A stretch of 64,000 nt of DNA from positions 806,001 through 870,000 of the forward strand of contig NZ_KI530745.1 in NCBI RefSeq assembly GCF_000488255.1, given 5' to 3'. The position numbers and the translations under genes are program-made. Of the stretch, positions 17,655 through 27,238 are shown piece after piece (within the stretch, counting starts at the first letter, position 1; each line of letters begins with the position of its first letter). Below the pieces are notes generated by a model. That model was not told the DNA's origin, ran no database searches, and saw only the letters and a program-made list of their open reading frames with translations. The stretch comes from Acinetobacter indicus CIP 110367 (lineage in GTDB: Bacteria; Pseudomonadota; Gammaproteobacteria; Pseudomonadales; Moraxellaceae).

Positions 17655-19691
17655 ATGCAAAAGAAAACTGAACAGACGACCGATAGTCTGAACAAAGTTG
17701 TCTTTTTTCTTTCGGCAACACTCATCCTGCTGTTTTCGCTGGTTACGATTTTATTTAATGACCAGGCGAATCAGCTCATTACCCAAATCTTGAACTGGGT
17801 CAGCCGGACCTTTAGCTGGTATTACCTGCTGGCGGCCACCTTATATCTGGTCTTTGTACTGTTTATTGCCCTGTCGCGTTATGGCGATATCAAATTAGGT
17901 CCCAAACATTCCAAGCCGGAATTTAGCCTGCTGAGCTGGTCGGCAATGCTGTTCTCGGCCGGAATCGGGATTGACCTGATGTTCTTCTCGGTGGCCGAAC
18001 CGCTGTCTCACTATATGAATCCGCCTGTCGGCGAAGGCCAGACTTTTGAGGCTGCGCGCCAGTCAATGGTCTGGACCCTGTTCCACTATGGATTAACTGG
18101 CTGGAGCATGTATGCCTTGGTTGGCATGGCTTTGGGTTATTTCAGTTATCGTTATAACCTGCCGCTAACCATCCGCTCGGCGCTTTATCCGATTTTTGGC
18201 AAGCGTGTTAATGGCTGGATTGGACATAGTGTCGATACTGCGGCCGTTTTGGGCACTATTTTCGGTATTGCCACCACCTGCGGGATTGGTGTGGTTCAGC
18301 TCAACTATGGCCTGCATGTGCTATTTGATGTGCCGGAAAACCTGCTGATCCAGTCGGCACTGATTGCCGTTGCAGTGATTATTACTGCAATTTCAGTGGC
18401 TTCTGGGGTAAATAAAGGCCTCCGGATTCTGTCTGAAGTCAATATTTATGTGTCAATTGGTCTGCTGCTATTTATTCTGGTGATGGGCAATACCGAGTTT
18501 TTACTGGCAGCGTTAATCCAGAACTTTGGCGACTATATTAGCCAGTTCCCGCAACTGTCCTTAACCAGTTTTCCGTTTCAGCAACCGAAAGAATGGATGA
18601 ACAGCTGGACCCTGTTTTTCTGGGCCTGGTGGATTGCCTGGTCGCCATTTGTCGGCCTGTTCCTGGCGCGAATTTCCCGTGGCCGAACCATCCGTGAATT
18701 TGTGGCCGGTACCTTAATTATTCCCCTGCTGTTTACCCTGACCTGGCTGTCAATTTTTGGAAATAGCGCCCTGCACAGCGTAATTTTTGATGGCAATACC
18801 CAGCTGGCCACCACCGTATTGGCCAATCCGGCACATGGTTTCTATGACCTGCTTGCCCAATATCCGTGGTTCCCATTTCTGGCCGGCGTCGCTACCATTA
18901 CCGGTTTGCTGTTTTATGTGACTTCTGCCGATTCAGGCGCACTGGTACTGGGGAATTTCACCACCAAATTTAGCAATATTGAACATGATTCGCCGCGCTG
19001 GTTAAGTGTCTTCTGGGCACTGGCGATTGGTTTACTGACTTTGGCCATGCTGATGGCCAATGGCGTGACTGCACTGCAAAACACCACCATTATTATGGGG
19101 CTGCCTTTTAGCTTTGTGATTTTCTTTGTGATGGCGGGTCTGTACAAGTCATTAAGACTGGAAGATTTCCGTCAGGCCAGTACCAGCATGAATGCGGCAC
19201 CCGTGGTCGGCAATGTCGACATCTTTAACTGGAAAAAACGCCTCAGCCGGGTAATGCTGCATGCCAATTTATCGCAAACCCAGCAAATGCTGGAAGAGGT
19301 CTGTAAACCGGCAATGCAGGCGGTGGCCACAGAATTCATCAACAAAGGCATTCAGGTCGATCTGGCGGAAAAAGCCCTGGATGATGAACCGGAACTGTCA
19401 CATCTGGATTTAACCATTCAGCTGGATGAAGAAGAAAACTTCGTTTACCAGATCTGGCCAATCCGTTATGACACACCCAACTTCAGTTCACGCGGCAAAC
19501 GCACCAAGAAATACTATTACCGTCTGGAAACCTATCTGTTTGAAGGCTCGCAAGGCAATGATCTGGTGGGTTATAGCAAGGAACAGGTCATTAACGACAT
19601 TCTGGATAAATACGAGCGCCATTTGATGTTCTTGCACATCAACCGGATTAGTCCAGGCAAGCGCCCGCTCTTTCCAGACCCGGATCAATAA
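17655..19691 (+). CDS. betT: BCCT-family choline transporter
   Basis: A 678-residue secondary transporter with 12 hydrophobic segments and a long cytoplasmic C-terminal domain (about 500-678), as in BetT of Escherichia coli (677 residues). The BCCT signature is seen in FGIDLMFF-type and WTLFFWAWWIAWSPFVGLFL segments. The C-terminal tail ends with PGKRPLFPDPDQ. I start it at MQKKTEQTTDSLNKVV, which gives the usual BetT length. An upstream extension to 17388 would cross the BetI palindrome and is fortuitous. It imports choline for BetA/BetB. Confidence 0.9.
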   Translation: MQKKTEQTTDSLNKVVFFLSATLILLFSLVTILFNDQANQLITQILNWVSRTFSWYYLLAATLYLVFVLFIALSRYGDIKLGPKHSKPEFSLLSWSAMLFSAGIGIDLMFFSVAEPLSHYMNPPVGEGQTFEAARQSMVWTLFHYGLTGWSMYALVGMALGYFSYRYNLPLTIRSALYPIFGKRVNGWIGHSVDTAAVLGTIFGIATTCGIGVVQLNYGLHVLFDVPENLLIQSALIAVAVIITAISVASGVNKGLRILSEVNIYVSIGLLLFILVMGNTEFLLAALIQNFGDYISQFPQLSLTSFPFQQPKEWMNSWTLFFWAWWIAWSPFVGLFLARISRGRTIREFVAGTLIIPLLFTLTWLSIFGNSALHSVIFDGNTQLATTVLANPAHGFYDLLAQYPWFPFLAGVATITGLLFYVTSADSGALVLGNFTTKFSNIEHDSPRWLSVFWALAIGLLTLAMLMANGVTALQNTTIIMGLPFSFVIFFVMAGLYKSLRLEDFRQASTSMNAAPVVGNVDIFNWKKRLSRVMLHANLSQTQQMLEEVCKPAMQAVATEFINKGIQVDLAEKALDDEPELSHLDLTIQLDEEENFVYQIWPIRYDTPNFSSRGKRTKKYYYRLETYLFEGSQGNDLVGYSKEQVINDILDKYERHLMFLHINRISPGKRPLFPDPDQ

Positions 19692-19703
19692 GGAATCTGT
19701 AGG

Positions 19704-20312
19704 ATGTCTGAATCGCTTCACGCCTTTGCACTGTTTTTCTCATTATTAAACCCGTTTTTAATGAGTATTTATATGCTCGGCATTATCCGTAATTCCGAGG
19801 CCCGAGTGTTTAATCGCGCCCTGATTCAGGGCAGTTTAATCAGCTTTGTGGTGTTTATTATTTTCGCCAAAACCGGTGAAGCCTTTTTTCATGATATCCT
19901 GCATGTCCGTTTTGAATCTTTCCAGATTTTTGGCGGGATTATTTTTCTGGTGATTGGTTATCGCTATGTGTTTGAAGGCGCCGATACCATTGGGGTGATG
20001 CGCGGTGCGCCACATCATTTGGCCGGCACCATTGCCATGCCGTTTATGATTGGCCCGGGAACCATCAGCGCCGCGGTCATTACCGGAATTCAGCTAAGCC
20101 TGTGGCAACTGGTGCTGGTGATTTTTGTGACGCTATTTTTGACCTGTAGCCTGCTTATTTTAATGAAATATGCGCATGATCATTTGCAGCATAAACATTC
20201 CAATTATATTGATTTGTATGTCGATATTGTCGGGCGTCTGGCTGCCTTGCTGATTGGGACCATTGCCATTGATATGATTGTGACCGGTGTCAGCGGAATT
20301 ATGCAGAGCTAA
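19704..20312 (+). CDS. MarC-family integral membrane protein
   Basis: A 202-residue inner-membrane protein with six hydrophobic segments. The start FALFFSLLNPFLMSIYMLGI and the PFMIGPGTISAAVITG motif near residue 112 are typical of the MarC/YchE (UPF0056) family. The family's function is unsettled; some members have been proposed to export amino acids. It begins 12 bases after betT with AGGATG-type spacing, so it could be co-transcribed with it, but nothing ties it to osmoprotection. Confidence 0.85.
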   Translation: MSESLHAFALFFSLLNPFLMSIYMLGIIRNSEARVFNRALIQGSLISFVVFIIFAKTGEAFFHDILHVRFESFQIFGGIIFLVIGYRYVFEGADTIGVMRGAPHHLAGTIAMPFMIGPGTISAAVITGIQLSLWQLVLVIFVTLFLTCSLLILMKYAHDHLQHKHSNYIDLYVDIVGRLAALLIGTIAIDMIVTGVSGIMQS

Positions 20313-20524
20313 AATAACCTGAGTTCGATGAAATCCACTTAGCCTTTTAGCATATTTTGGAAAGTTGGCTTATTGGGGTTCAAACAATAAAGCAGATTTC
20401 CAGAATGGAACGATCATTTGGCAATAAAAATATTTGAAGAATCTAAAACCGGATTGATGAAATAAAATGACAATGGTCATTTCTTCAGACAAGCTTAAAG
20501 CTGACTTTTTCAACCTGGTTTTTT
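20313..20524. other. Intergenic region before the IS pile-up
   Basis: No gene is supported. A minus-strand frame of 72 codons crosses into the IS1 end and has no ribosome site. A near-palindrome AAATGACAATGGTCATTT lies near 20463-20480. This DNA is the left flank of the IS1 remnant. Confidence 0.4.
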
Positions 20525-20687
20525 GGTGGTGTTTCAAAAAGTATGCTGAAAAAAACAGGTTGGCTTTTGATAAGATAGTGAGATGCAAATAACACTAGAA
20601 ATCAAATGTCCAACCTGTCTAAGTGACAGTATAAAGAAAAATGGCCTCAAACTATATGGCAAGCAAAACTATCAATGTGAAGAGCCA
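20525..20687 (+). mobile_element. IS1-family fragment (left end and start of insA)
   Basis: The left end reads GGTGGTGTTTCAAAAAGTAT, an IS1-family terminus. From ATG 20583 a frame reads MQITLEIKCPTCLSDSIKKN and continues GLKLYGKQNYQCE, the zinc-ribbon start of InsA. It breaks off at about 20687, where IS3-type sequence on the opposite strand begins. Only the first 35 or so codons remain; the catalytic part is absent. Confidence 0.75.
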
Positions 20688-21193
20688 CCAAAATTCTAGA
20701 CACACATAATCATCTTTTGATGGGCCTTTTCATAATCTAATGGAGAACGCTGATCATTGGAACCATGCCTGCGTTTTGTATTGTAGAACATCTCAATATA
20801 TTCAAAGATATCAGACCTAGCCTCAGTTCTTGATGCATATATTTTCTTTTTGATCCTCTCTCGTTTTAACAGTTGAAAAAAGCTCTCGGCAACAGCATTG
20901 TCATGGCATGAGCAGTGTACTGCGCAAGTCGACGACTCATACTACTTTCAAGATTATGATGCTTGAGAAATGTCTGCCATTCATGATTGGTGTATTGGCT
21001 GCCTTGGTCAGAATGGATTAGGACTTTGTTCTTTGGGTTTCTTCGCCACAAAGCCATCAATAACGCATCTAAAACCAGATCTGCCGTGATTCTGAATTTC
21101 ATAGACCAGCCAACAACAAGACGTGAAAACAGGTCAATCACAACTGCGAGATATAGCCACCCTTCATAAGTGCGGATATAAGGGTGAGATTCC
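20688..21193 (-). mobile_element. IS3-family fragment, C-terminal part of transposase (minus strand)
   Basis: The minus strand encodes the second half of an IS3-type OrfB integrase. It contains GWLYLAVVIDLFSRLVVGWS with the first Asp and IHSDQGSQYTN with the second Asp. The frame then shifts after SMSRR and ends in a false tail. The normal continuation, with the catalytic Glu, NTKRRH and a final MIMCV, is present in another frame and stops at 20696-20698. About 18 foreign bases near 20920-20938 mark the break. The 5' half of the element is missing beyond 21193. It is non-functional. Confidence 0.8.
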
Positions 21194-21215
21194 TTTGGTC
21201 TACTCACCCCTATAT
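21176..21215. repeat. Inverted repeat at the junction of two head-on IS3 fragments
   Basis: ATATAAGGGTGAG (21176-21188) is followed after 14 bases by CTCACCCCTATAT (21203-21215), matching at 12 of 13 positions as an inverted repeat. It sits exactly where the minus-strand IS3 fragment stops and the plus-strand fragment starts. Confidence 0.8.
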
Positions 21216-21735
21216 TCAAACAAATTCAGGCTGGGTCTATACCGCCTTTATTATTGATGTGTTCTCACGAGCAATTGTTGGATGGAAAGTATCTACACGG
21301 ATGAATACAGATATGGTACTCGATGCACTTGAGCAAGCATTGCACGATCGAGGCATGCCAAAGAATGTGATTCATCATTCCGATAGAGGTGTTCAATATC
21401 TTTCTATTCGCTATACCAATCGTTTAGAAGCTGCAAATTTACGAGCATCAGTCGGTACAACTGGTGATTCATACGATAATGCTCTGGCTGAAACGGTGAA
21501 TGGCTTATACAAAACAGAGGTGATTGAATATTTAAAAGCAGATTGGCAAGGTTTAGCAGATGTACAACTAGCGACACTCAACTGGGTAGATTGGTTCAAT
21601 AAAAAGCGTGTACACAGTGCACTGGGTTATGTATCGCCTTTTGAGTTTGAAGCAATGTACTATGATAAGATTAACCCGTTAGGTCAGGTGGCCTAACTTA
21701 AATAAAAAAGTCTCCGACAAACCCGGTACGGTTCA
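21203..21735 (+). mobile_element. IS3-family fragment, C-terminal transposase and right end (plus strand)
   Basis: The plus strand encodes the last ~160 residues of a different IS3-type OrfB. It reads GWVYTAFIIDVFSRAIVGWK with the first Asp, HHSDRGVQYLS with the second, and DNALAETVNGLYKTEVIEYL with the catalytic Glu, ending PLGQVA at 21696. The element's right terminus reads GTCTCCGACAAACCCGG and ends CGGTTCA at 21735. The 5' part, including orfA, is missing. The frame is open from 21184 but lacks the N-terminal half, so it is not expected to be active. Confidence 0.8.
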
Positions 21736-21757
21736 GATAGGCTTGTGCAACAAAGCC
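21736..21757 (-). mobile_element. 22-base remnant of an IS5-family terminus
   Basis: Directly after the IS3 end comes GATAGGCTTGTGCAACAAAG and CC. Read on the other strand it matches the left end of the complete IS903-like element at 34593 with one mismatch. It indicates that the IS3 element inserted into, or recombined with, an older IS5-family copy here. Confidence 0.7.
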
Positions 21758-21867
21758 ATACAGATGTAAAAGAAACAATACTATAACTTTACACTAGTTC
21801 TATCTGCGAACCTTTGATTTATACTAGCCGAATAACATCACCGGCTTTAAATCAGTTTAGCGACTTT

Positions 21868-23328
21868 ATGAACTTAAAGAAAAATAAAAGACAGCTTGTC
21901 TGGGGTTTAAATCTGCTTGCATCGATGATGTATGGCAGCTTTGCTCATGCGCAGAGCATCAGCTTTCAGGACGCTGAACGTCAGTTGTTGCAAAATTCTT
22001 ATAGCAGCCAAGCCTATTAAAGTCTGGAACAGGCTTCAAAACTTGAAGCTGAAGCAGTGAAAGGTATAGGTCTGCCACGAGTCGACCTGAATGTTCGTGC
22101 GTATGCCTTTCATAATGAACTCGATCTGCCTTTGGGTGCATTAAAAAATAATTTAGAGCAATCCTTAACGGATGGTGTAAATAATAGAATTGATGAACTG
22201 AACTTAGGGGGGCTGGCTGACCCGCTAAAAAATAGTCTAAGACAACCTATTCAAAATGGGGTGGGCTTAATTCCTGATAGTTCGCATGTCGTGCTGGATG
22301 ATCAGGTGATTCGCCCGACGATTTCAGTCATGATGCCGCTTTATACCGGTGGGCTGACAAGCAGCGCTAAAGAAATCGCCAATATTCAGGTCGGTCGTAG
22401 TCAGCTCAGCAACAAACAGCAGCAAGACACGCAGCGTTTTGAACTGATTCAAAGTTATTTTAATGTACAGCTCCAAAAGCAACTGCATGCAGCTGCGCTG
22501 TTTAATCTGAATGCCATGCAGCAGCATTATCGCAATGCCTTAAAGATGGAACAGCAAGGTTTTATCAGTAAAGGGCACCGCATGCAGTTTGAAGTGGCAC
22601 GCAATAATGCCGAGCGCAGCCAGCAAAATACACAGGCCAATTTGAATGCTGCCCTGTTCCAGCTGAATAATCTGCTTCAGGAAAGTAGCATCACCGAACT
22701 TTCGACGCCTTTATTTGTCAATAAAACCGAGCCACAGGCCTTAAATCATCTGCTGAAAACCTTTAGTCAGAACTCTGCGCTGATTCAAAAAATGCAGCTG
22801 GATACTCAATTAGCTCAAGCCAATGTCAAAGCCCAGCAAGCAGCTAAAAAACCGAATGTTTTTGCTTTTGGCGAATATAGTCTGGATCAAAATGAAAACT
22901 GGATTGTCGGAGTTGCCGCACGCTATAACCTGTTTTCTGGGATCGATAAAAACAAAAATATTCAGGCTGCCGAACTCAAACGCTCTGCCACAGAACTGCT
23001 CACTGCACGCACCCAGCAGGAAATTGAAAATCTGATTTATAAATCTTATAGCGAAGCACTCAGCGCACAGCAAAGTGATGCACTTCTGGCACAAAATTTG
23101 AAAGCCGCACAGGAAAATTTACGCATCCAAGAATTGTCCTTTAAAGAAGATATGGGCACCGCCATACAGGTCATCGATGCACAAAATATGCTGAGCGGAC
23201 TACGAGCCGAAACTGCCTTGAATGCTTACAAATATGTGATGTCACTGGCCACACTATTACAAAGCCATGGCTCGATTGCAGAATTTCCGAACTACATCCA
23301 ACATACCAACACTCACTATATTCGCTAA
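21868..23328 (+). pseudogene. TolC-family outer-membrane efflux protein, interrupted by an in-frame stop
   Basis: Two segments in the same reading frame are separated by a TAA at 22018-22020. The first 50 codons begin MNLKKNKRQLVWGLNLLASM with a signal peptide ending AHAQ, then enter the first helix. The remaining ~435 codons continue without a break (SLEQASKLEAEAVKGIGLPR onward) through both TolC-type repeats, with helical coiled-coil stretches. A single C-to-T change from CAA would create the stop. It is the first gene of an export operon. It may be a recent nonsense mutation, a sequencing error, or translated by readthrough or restart near 22057, though restart would lose the signal peptide. 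Confidence 0.8.
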
Positions 23329-23339
23329 TGGAGCCGAAC

Positions 23340-24470
23340 ATGAACGAAGATCAAAAACCCAATGATCCTGTGAATGAAGCGGCTTCATCCAGCGATACAG
23401 AAAAATCGCCTGCGCAACAGGTAGAAACAAAAACTGAAATAGAAAACAACGCGACGACTTCGACCGAGCAACAACAAGCTCCTGAAATCGCTAAAAAGAA
23501 AAAATATTTATTGCTCGCCCTGATTCCAGTTCTGCTGGCAGTCATCGCATTTGGATTATGGAAAAGCTACCAACCGGCTCCGCTTGAATTGCAGGGTCGT
23601 GTAGAAGCTGAAACAGTTCAGGTGGCGACCAAAGTGCCAAGCCGTATTGAAGAAATTTATGTAGAAGAAGGTCAGCGAGTCAAAAAAGGCGATGTGCTGG
23701 TGCGCTTAAACAGCCCGGAAATTCAGGCCAAAAAACAGCAGGCCGCAGCGGCTTTACAATCTGCGCTGGCCTTACAATCGACTGCTGAACGTGGCTCGCA
23801 AGAAGAAAATATCGCCAGCCTGTATGCCAACTGGCAATCGCTGAAAGCACAGCAAAATTTAGCCAAAGTTTCTTATGAGCGTGGTGCAAATTTATTTAAG
23901 GAAGGTGTGATTTCACGCCAGCGCCGTGATGAATTGTATGCAGCCAGTCAATCAGCGGCACAAATGACAGAAGCAGCGTATCAGCAATACGCACGTGCCA
24001 AACGTGGCAGCACCTCGCAGCAAAAGAGTTCTGCCGATGCACAAGTAGATATTGCCCAGGCTGCGCTGGATGAAGCCAATGCATTAGAGGCAGAAACCCA
24101 ATTAGTAGCACCTGTAAACGGAACGGTGTCTAAAACCTATGGCAAAGTCTCGGAGCTGGTAGCCACCGCAGTCCCTGTGGTCAGCCTGATTGAAGATCAA
24201 ATGTGGGTGAGCCTGAATATTCGTGAAGACCAATATGCCCCGTTTCAGAAAATGAGCAGTATTGAAGGTTATATTCCCGCCCTAGATAAAACCGCCACTT
24301 TTAAAATCAAGCAGATCAGTGCTGAAGGTGAATTTGCCACCATTAAGACCACACGCCAAACCGGCGGTTATGATGTGCGAAGTTTTAAGCTGCATCTTGT
24401 GCCCACACCAGCGATTCCTGAACTGAAAGTTGGGATGAGCGTGTTATTTAAACTGAAAGAGACCCGATAA
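23340..24470 (+). CDS. HlyD-family membrane fusion protein
   Basis: A 376-residue periplasmic adaptor. After an acidic, Gln/Glu-rich cytoplasmic N-terminus (about 1-55) comes one transmembrane helix (KYLLLALIPVLLAVIAFGLW). A biotinyl-lipoyl half-domain (VATKVPSRIEEIYVEEGQRV) and a coiled-coil hairpin (about 120-240) follow, then the second lipoyl half (LVAPVNGTVSKTYGKVSELV) and a beta-barrel domain. An ATG at 23328 overlaps the upstream stop, but GGAG sits 7 bases before the ATG at 23340, so I favour the latter. It would connect the two ABC-2 permeases to the TolC-type protein. Confidence 0.88.
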   Translation: MNEDQKPNDPVNEAASSSDTEKSPAQQVETKTEIENNATTSTEQQQAPEIAKKKKYLLLALIPVLLAVIAFGLWKSYQPAPLELQGRVEAETVQVATKVPSRIEEIYVEEGQRVKKGDVLVRLNSPEIQAKKQQAAAALQSALALQSTAERGSQEENIASLYANWQSLKAQQNLAKVSYERGANLFKEGVISRQRRDELYAASQSAAQMTEAAYQQYARAKRGSTSQQKSSADAQVDIAQAALDEANALEAETQLVAPVNGTVSKTYGKVSELVATAVPVVSLIEDQMWVSLNIREDQYAPFQKMSSIEGYIPALDKTATFKIKQISAEGEFATIKTTRQTGGYDVRSFKLHLVPTPAIPELKVGMSVLFKLKETR

Positions 24471-25600
24471 TGTGGACGGGTATATGGCGCGAACTGCGCT
24501 ATCTGCTCCGCGAAAAATGGGATCTGTGTCTGGTCACGCTCGCACCTGCACTGGTGATTATTTTATTCAGCAGCATGTTTGCTCAAGGGAAACCGAATCA
24601 TTTACCGATTGCGATTATTGATCAAGACCAGAGTGCGCTGAGTCAAAGCATTTATCAGCATGTGGCGCTGAATCATACTCTTAAAATTGCTACAGTGTCG
24701 GAACAAACAGCTGAAATTGAGCGCCTGTTAAATCAAAATAAAATTTGGGGTTATATCCATATTCCCAGCGGTGCCGAGCAACGTCTGGTTCGTGCCCGGG
24801 ATGCTGACATCAGTATTGCCTTTAACCAGAGTTATTTCAGTATCGGAAATACCATTTCCTCTGCCATGCTGGTCAGTACCCTGCAAGCACTGGCTGAATT
24901 TAGCGGACAGCAATATCTGGGCAACCGGCTGCCTTCTCTCGAAGCACCGTCACCGCATATCAAAATATCGCCGCTGTATAACCCGCAACTAAATTATGAA
25001 TTCTATCTGGAACCCTATGTCATTCCGGCAATTCTGCATTTACTGCTGTGTTGTTGTGTGGCATTTTCCGTCGGTCAGGAACTGAAGCGACAGACCTTAA
25101 CAAGCTGGATTAGCAACTCGTCCATCTGGATGGCATTACTGTCTAAGAACCTGGTCTATGTGGCTATTTTTAGTCTATGGACCTGGATCTGGATGTTCTG
25201 GCTGATTGAAATTCGCGGCTGGTTTGTTGCTGGCTCGCTCGCTCTGATTCTATCGGCACAATTTCTGCTATATAGCGCTTATGCATTTTTAAGCAGTGCA
25301 GTGGTTCTGGCGACCAAAGATTTAAGTAAATCTTTTGGCATCATTGCGGTCTATGGTGGTTCATCTTTGAGTTTTGCAGGTGTGACCCTCCCTTTAAATA
25401 ATGCGCCCCTGTTCACCCAGTTTTGGTCCAATATTATTCCGTTTACGCCCTATGCCAAATTACAAACTGAACAATGGGTGATTGGTAGTCCATTGCATAT
25501 TTCACTGCAAGCTGGATTAATGCTGCTGATCTATGCCCTAGTCTACGCTCTGCTGGCTTATCTGTTTCTTAAAAAAATAGCTAAAGGAGCAGTCCAATGA
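24470..25600 (+). CDS. ABC-2 type permease (first of two)
   Basis: A 376-residue inner-membrane protein with the ABC-2 (YhhJ/YbhS/YbhR-like) layout. There is one N-terminal helix (about 20-38), a large periplasmic domain (about 40-180) and five C-terminal helices (about 185-370). The start overlaps the HlyD stop (TAATG). The periplasmic part begins with NHLPIAIIDQDQSALSQSI, a typical opening of this family. It is translationally coupled with the next permease. No ATPase gene or Walker A motif occurs in this operon. Confidence 0.85.
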   Translation: MWTGIWRELRYLLREKWDLCLVTLAPALVIILFSSMFAQGKPNHLPIAIIDQDQSALSQSIYQHVALNHTLKIATVSEQTAEIERLLNQNKIWGYIHIPSGAEQRLVRARDADISIAFNQSYFSIGNTISSAMLVSTLQALAEFSGQQYLGNRLPSLEAPSPHIKISPLYNPQLNYEFYLEPYVIPAILHLLLCCCVAFSVGQELKRQTLTSWISNSSIWMALLSKNLVYVAIFSLWTWIWMFWLIEIRGWFVAGSLALILSAQFLLYSAYAFLSSAVVLATKDLSKSFGIIAVYGGSSLSFAGVTLPLNNAPLFTQFWSNIIPFTPYAKLQTEQWVIGSPLHISLQAGLMLLIYALVYALLAYLFLKKIAKGAVQ

Positions 25601-26697
25601 AATCCCTCTGGTTTTACTATCTGCAAGGCTTCAAGGATATTGTCAGTCACGGCGCGATCTTTACCACGCTGATTCTATCCGTCTTATTTTACAGCTTTTT
25701 TTATCCAACCGCTTATCAGGCACAGCAGGCTGAAGCCTTACCGATTATTATTGTCGATGAAGAACAAAGTAACTTAAGCACCCGTATTATTGGTCAGGTG
25801 GCACAAAGCCCCAATGTGGAAATTGAGGCGATTACCGGCAATTTTGCCGAAGCTAAACAATGGGTTGAATCTCAAAAAGCCGATGGCATTTTACTGCTAC
25901 CGGACAATTTATCGCAAAGCTTAAGGCATGGTGAAACAGGCGGCATTGGCCTGTATTTAAGCACAGCCAACTTTTTAGTGACCAAACAAATTGGTCTGGG
26001 CTTAGCCACATCGGTTGAGCAAACTTTGGCAGACTATACTGAACGCTTTGGCGAGGTCTCGGACTTTTCACCTGCCCTTTCTGTGCATCAAATTCCTTTA
26101 TTTAATCCGCTATCCGGCTATGGCAGTTATGTCTTTCCTGCGGTTGCACCTTTAATTATCCACCAAACTATTCTTCTGGGTTTGAGTATGCTGATTTTGG
26201 TATATCGGGAAAGAAAAATAGAATTAAACACAAATGCATTGATTGGGATGTGTTTAGCGGTCTTTACTATTGGCTGTCTGGGATGTTTCTATTTATTCGG
26301 TTTCAGCTTCTGGCTGTTTGATTATCCGCACGGTGGCAACCTGTTCGGGATGCTACTGGCTGTTCCGGTTTTTATCTACACGATAATTGGCATGACCTGC
26401 CTATTTGCCAGTTTTCTAGATCTGCCGGAACGTGCGGGGCATGTCATTGTATTCACTTCTATTCCACTGTTCTTTTTATCTGGTGCGGCCTGGCCACATG
26501 CTGCCATGCCTCTCTGGATGCAAGTCGTTGGCGAAATCCTGCCTTCCACCCAAATTGTGCAGATGTTTATTCAGCTCAATCAAATGGGTGTGCCTACAAC
26601 ACTGATCTTGCCTAAATTGCTCTATCTTGGAATGATCGGTAGCTTGTGCTTTTTTTTGGCTTATCGACGTTTAATTTCAAACTGTGGAACTTTCTAG
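25597..26697 (+). CDS. ABC-2 type permease (second of two)
   Basis: A 366-residue paralogue of the preceding gene with the same layout: an N-terminal helix, a periplasmic domain opening ALPIIIVDEEQSNLSTRI, and a C-terminal membrane domain with PLFFLSGAAWPHAAMPLWMQ. It overlaps the upstream gene by 4 bases (ATGA). The two probably form a heterodimeric channel. The operon stops here, and the following 540 bases contain no gene. Confidence 0.85.
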   Translation: MKSLWFYYLQGFKDIVSHGAIFTTLILSVLFYSFFYPTAYQAQQAEALPIIIVDEEQSNLSTRIIGQVAQSPNVEIEAITGNFAEAKQWVESQKADGILLLPDNLSQSLRHGETGGIGLYLSTANFLVTKQIGLGLATSVEQTLADYTERFGEVSDFSPALSVHQIPLFNPLSGYGSYVFPAVAPLIIHQTILLGLSMLILVYRERKIELNTNALIGMCLAVFTIGCLGCFYLFGFSFWLFDYPHGGNLFGMLLAVPVFIYTIIGMTCLFASFLDLPERAGHVIVFTSIPLFFLSGAAWPHAAMPLWMQVVGEILPSTQIVQMFIQLNQMGVPTTLILPKLLYLGMIGSLCFFLAYRRLISNCGTF

Positions 26698-27238
26698 CTT
26701 GTATATTATTGAACCTGTAAATAATTTTATGTAATTGCTTTTGATAAATTTAAAGGTGATTGCTTCACTGGTCACCGAATTTAATAATAAATCGGCTCAT
26801 GGCTAAACGCCAGTCACGAATATAGGAATAGAATCTGGCTATCTATTTGCGTGATACTGGTCTGATTCTTTTTAGTAAGATGTGGCTCAAATGTACCGTC
26901 ACGATCTCATGGTGTGGTGGTTCTTAATCTCCCCCATGACCGCTATATTAACCAAGGGGGTCAGTTTTACACTGCCGCTAACACGAATTACCCAAATATG
27001 TAAGGTAATTCCGGTGAATCAGAACGAAGCTTCTGGCACATTTACCCAATCCTGAAGACGTTATGAATAACTCTTCACTTTAATTTTGTAGGTAATCCCA
27101 GTTCCTTCGGGAGCTGGGATTAATACATATAAAGCAAAAGCTTAATCATCAAAATGAGGCTATATTGAAACAATAATCACTGAGCCAAGTGGCTCTGATT
27201 TTATAATCAGTCCAGCGTTTAAAAATCACTGATTTAAT
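26698..27238. other. 540-base gap with hairpin and a possible IS21-type end
   Basis: No ORF is supported. At about 26957-26980 the sequence GGGGGTCAGTTTTACACTGC resembles terminal repeats of IS21-family elements, but it is a single copy and only suggestive. At 27091-27122 there is a 12-bp stem (one mismatch) around a TTCG tetraloop, without a T-run. The region looks like decayed DNA between the export operon and the truncated mmsA. Confidence 0.4.
27091..27122. other. Stable hairpin with TTCG tetraloop
   Basis: GGTAATCCCAGTTCC, TTCG and GGAGCTGGGATT form a long stem with one G-T pair. No run of T follows on either strand, so it is not a typical terminator. It may be an RNA-processing or end-stabilising structure, or part of a lost element. 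Confidence 0.5.

Noticed and set aside
20370..20588. 72-codon minus-strand frame
   Set aside because: It crosses the IS1 left end, has no ribosome site and no recognisable content.
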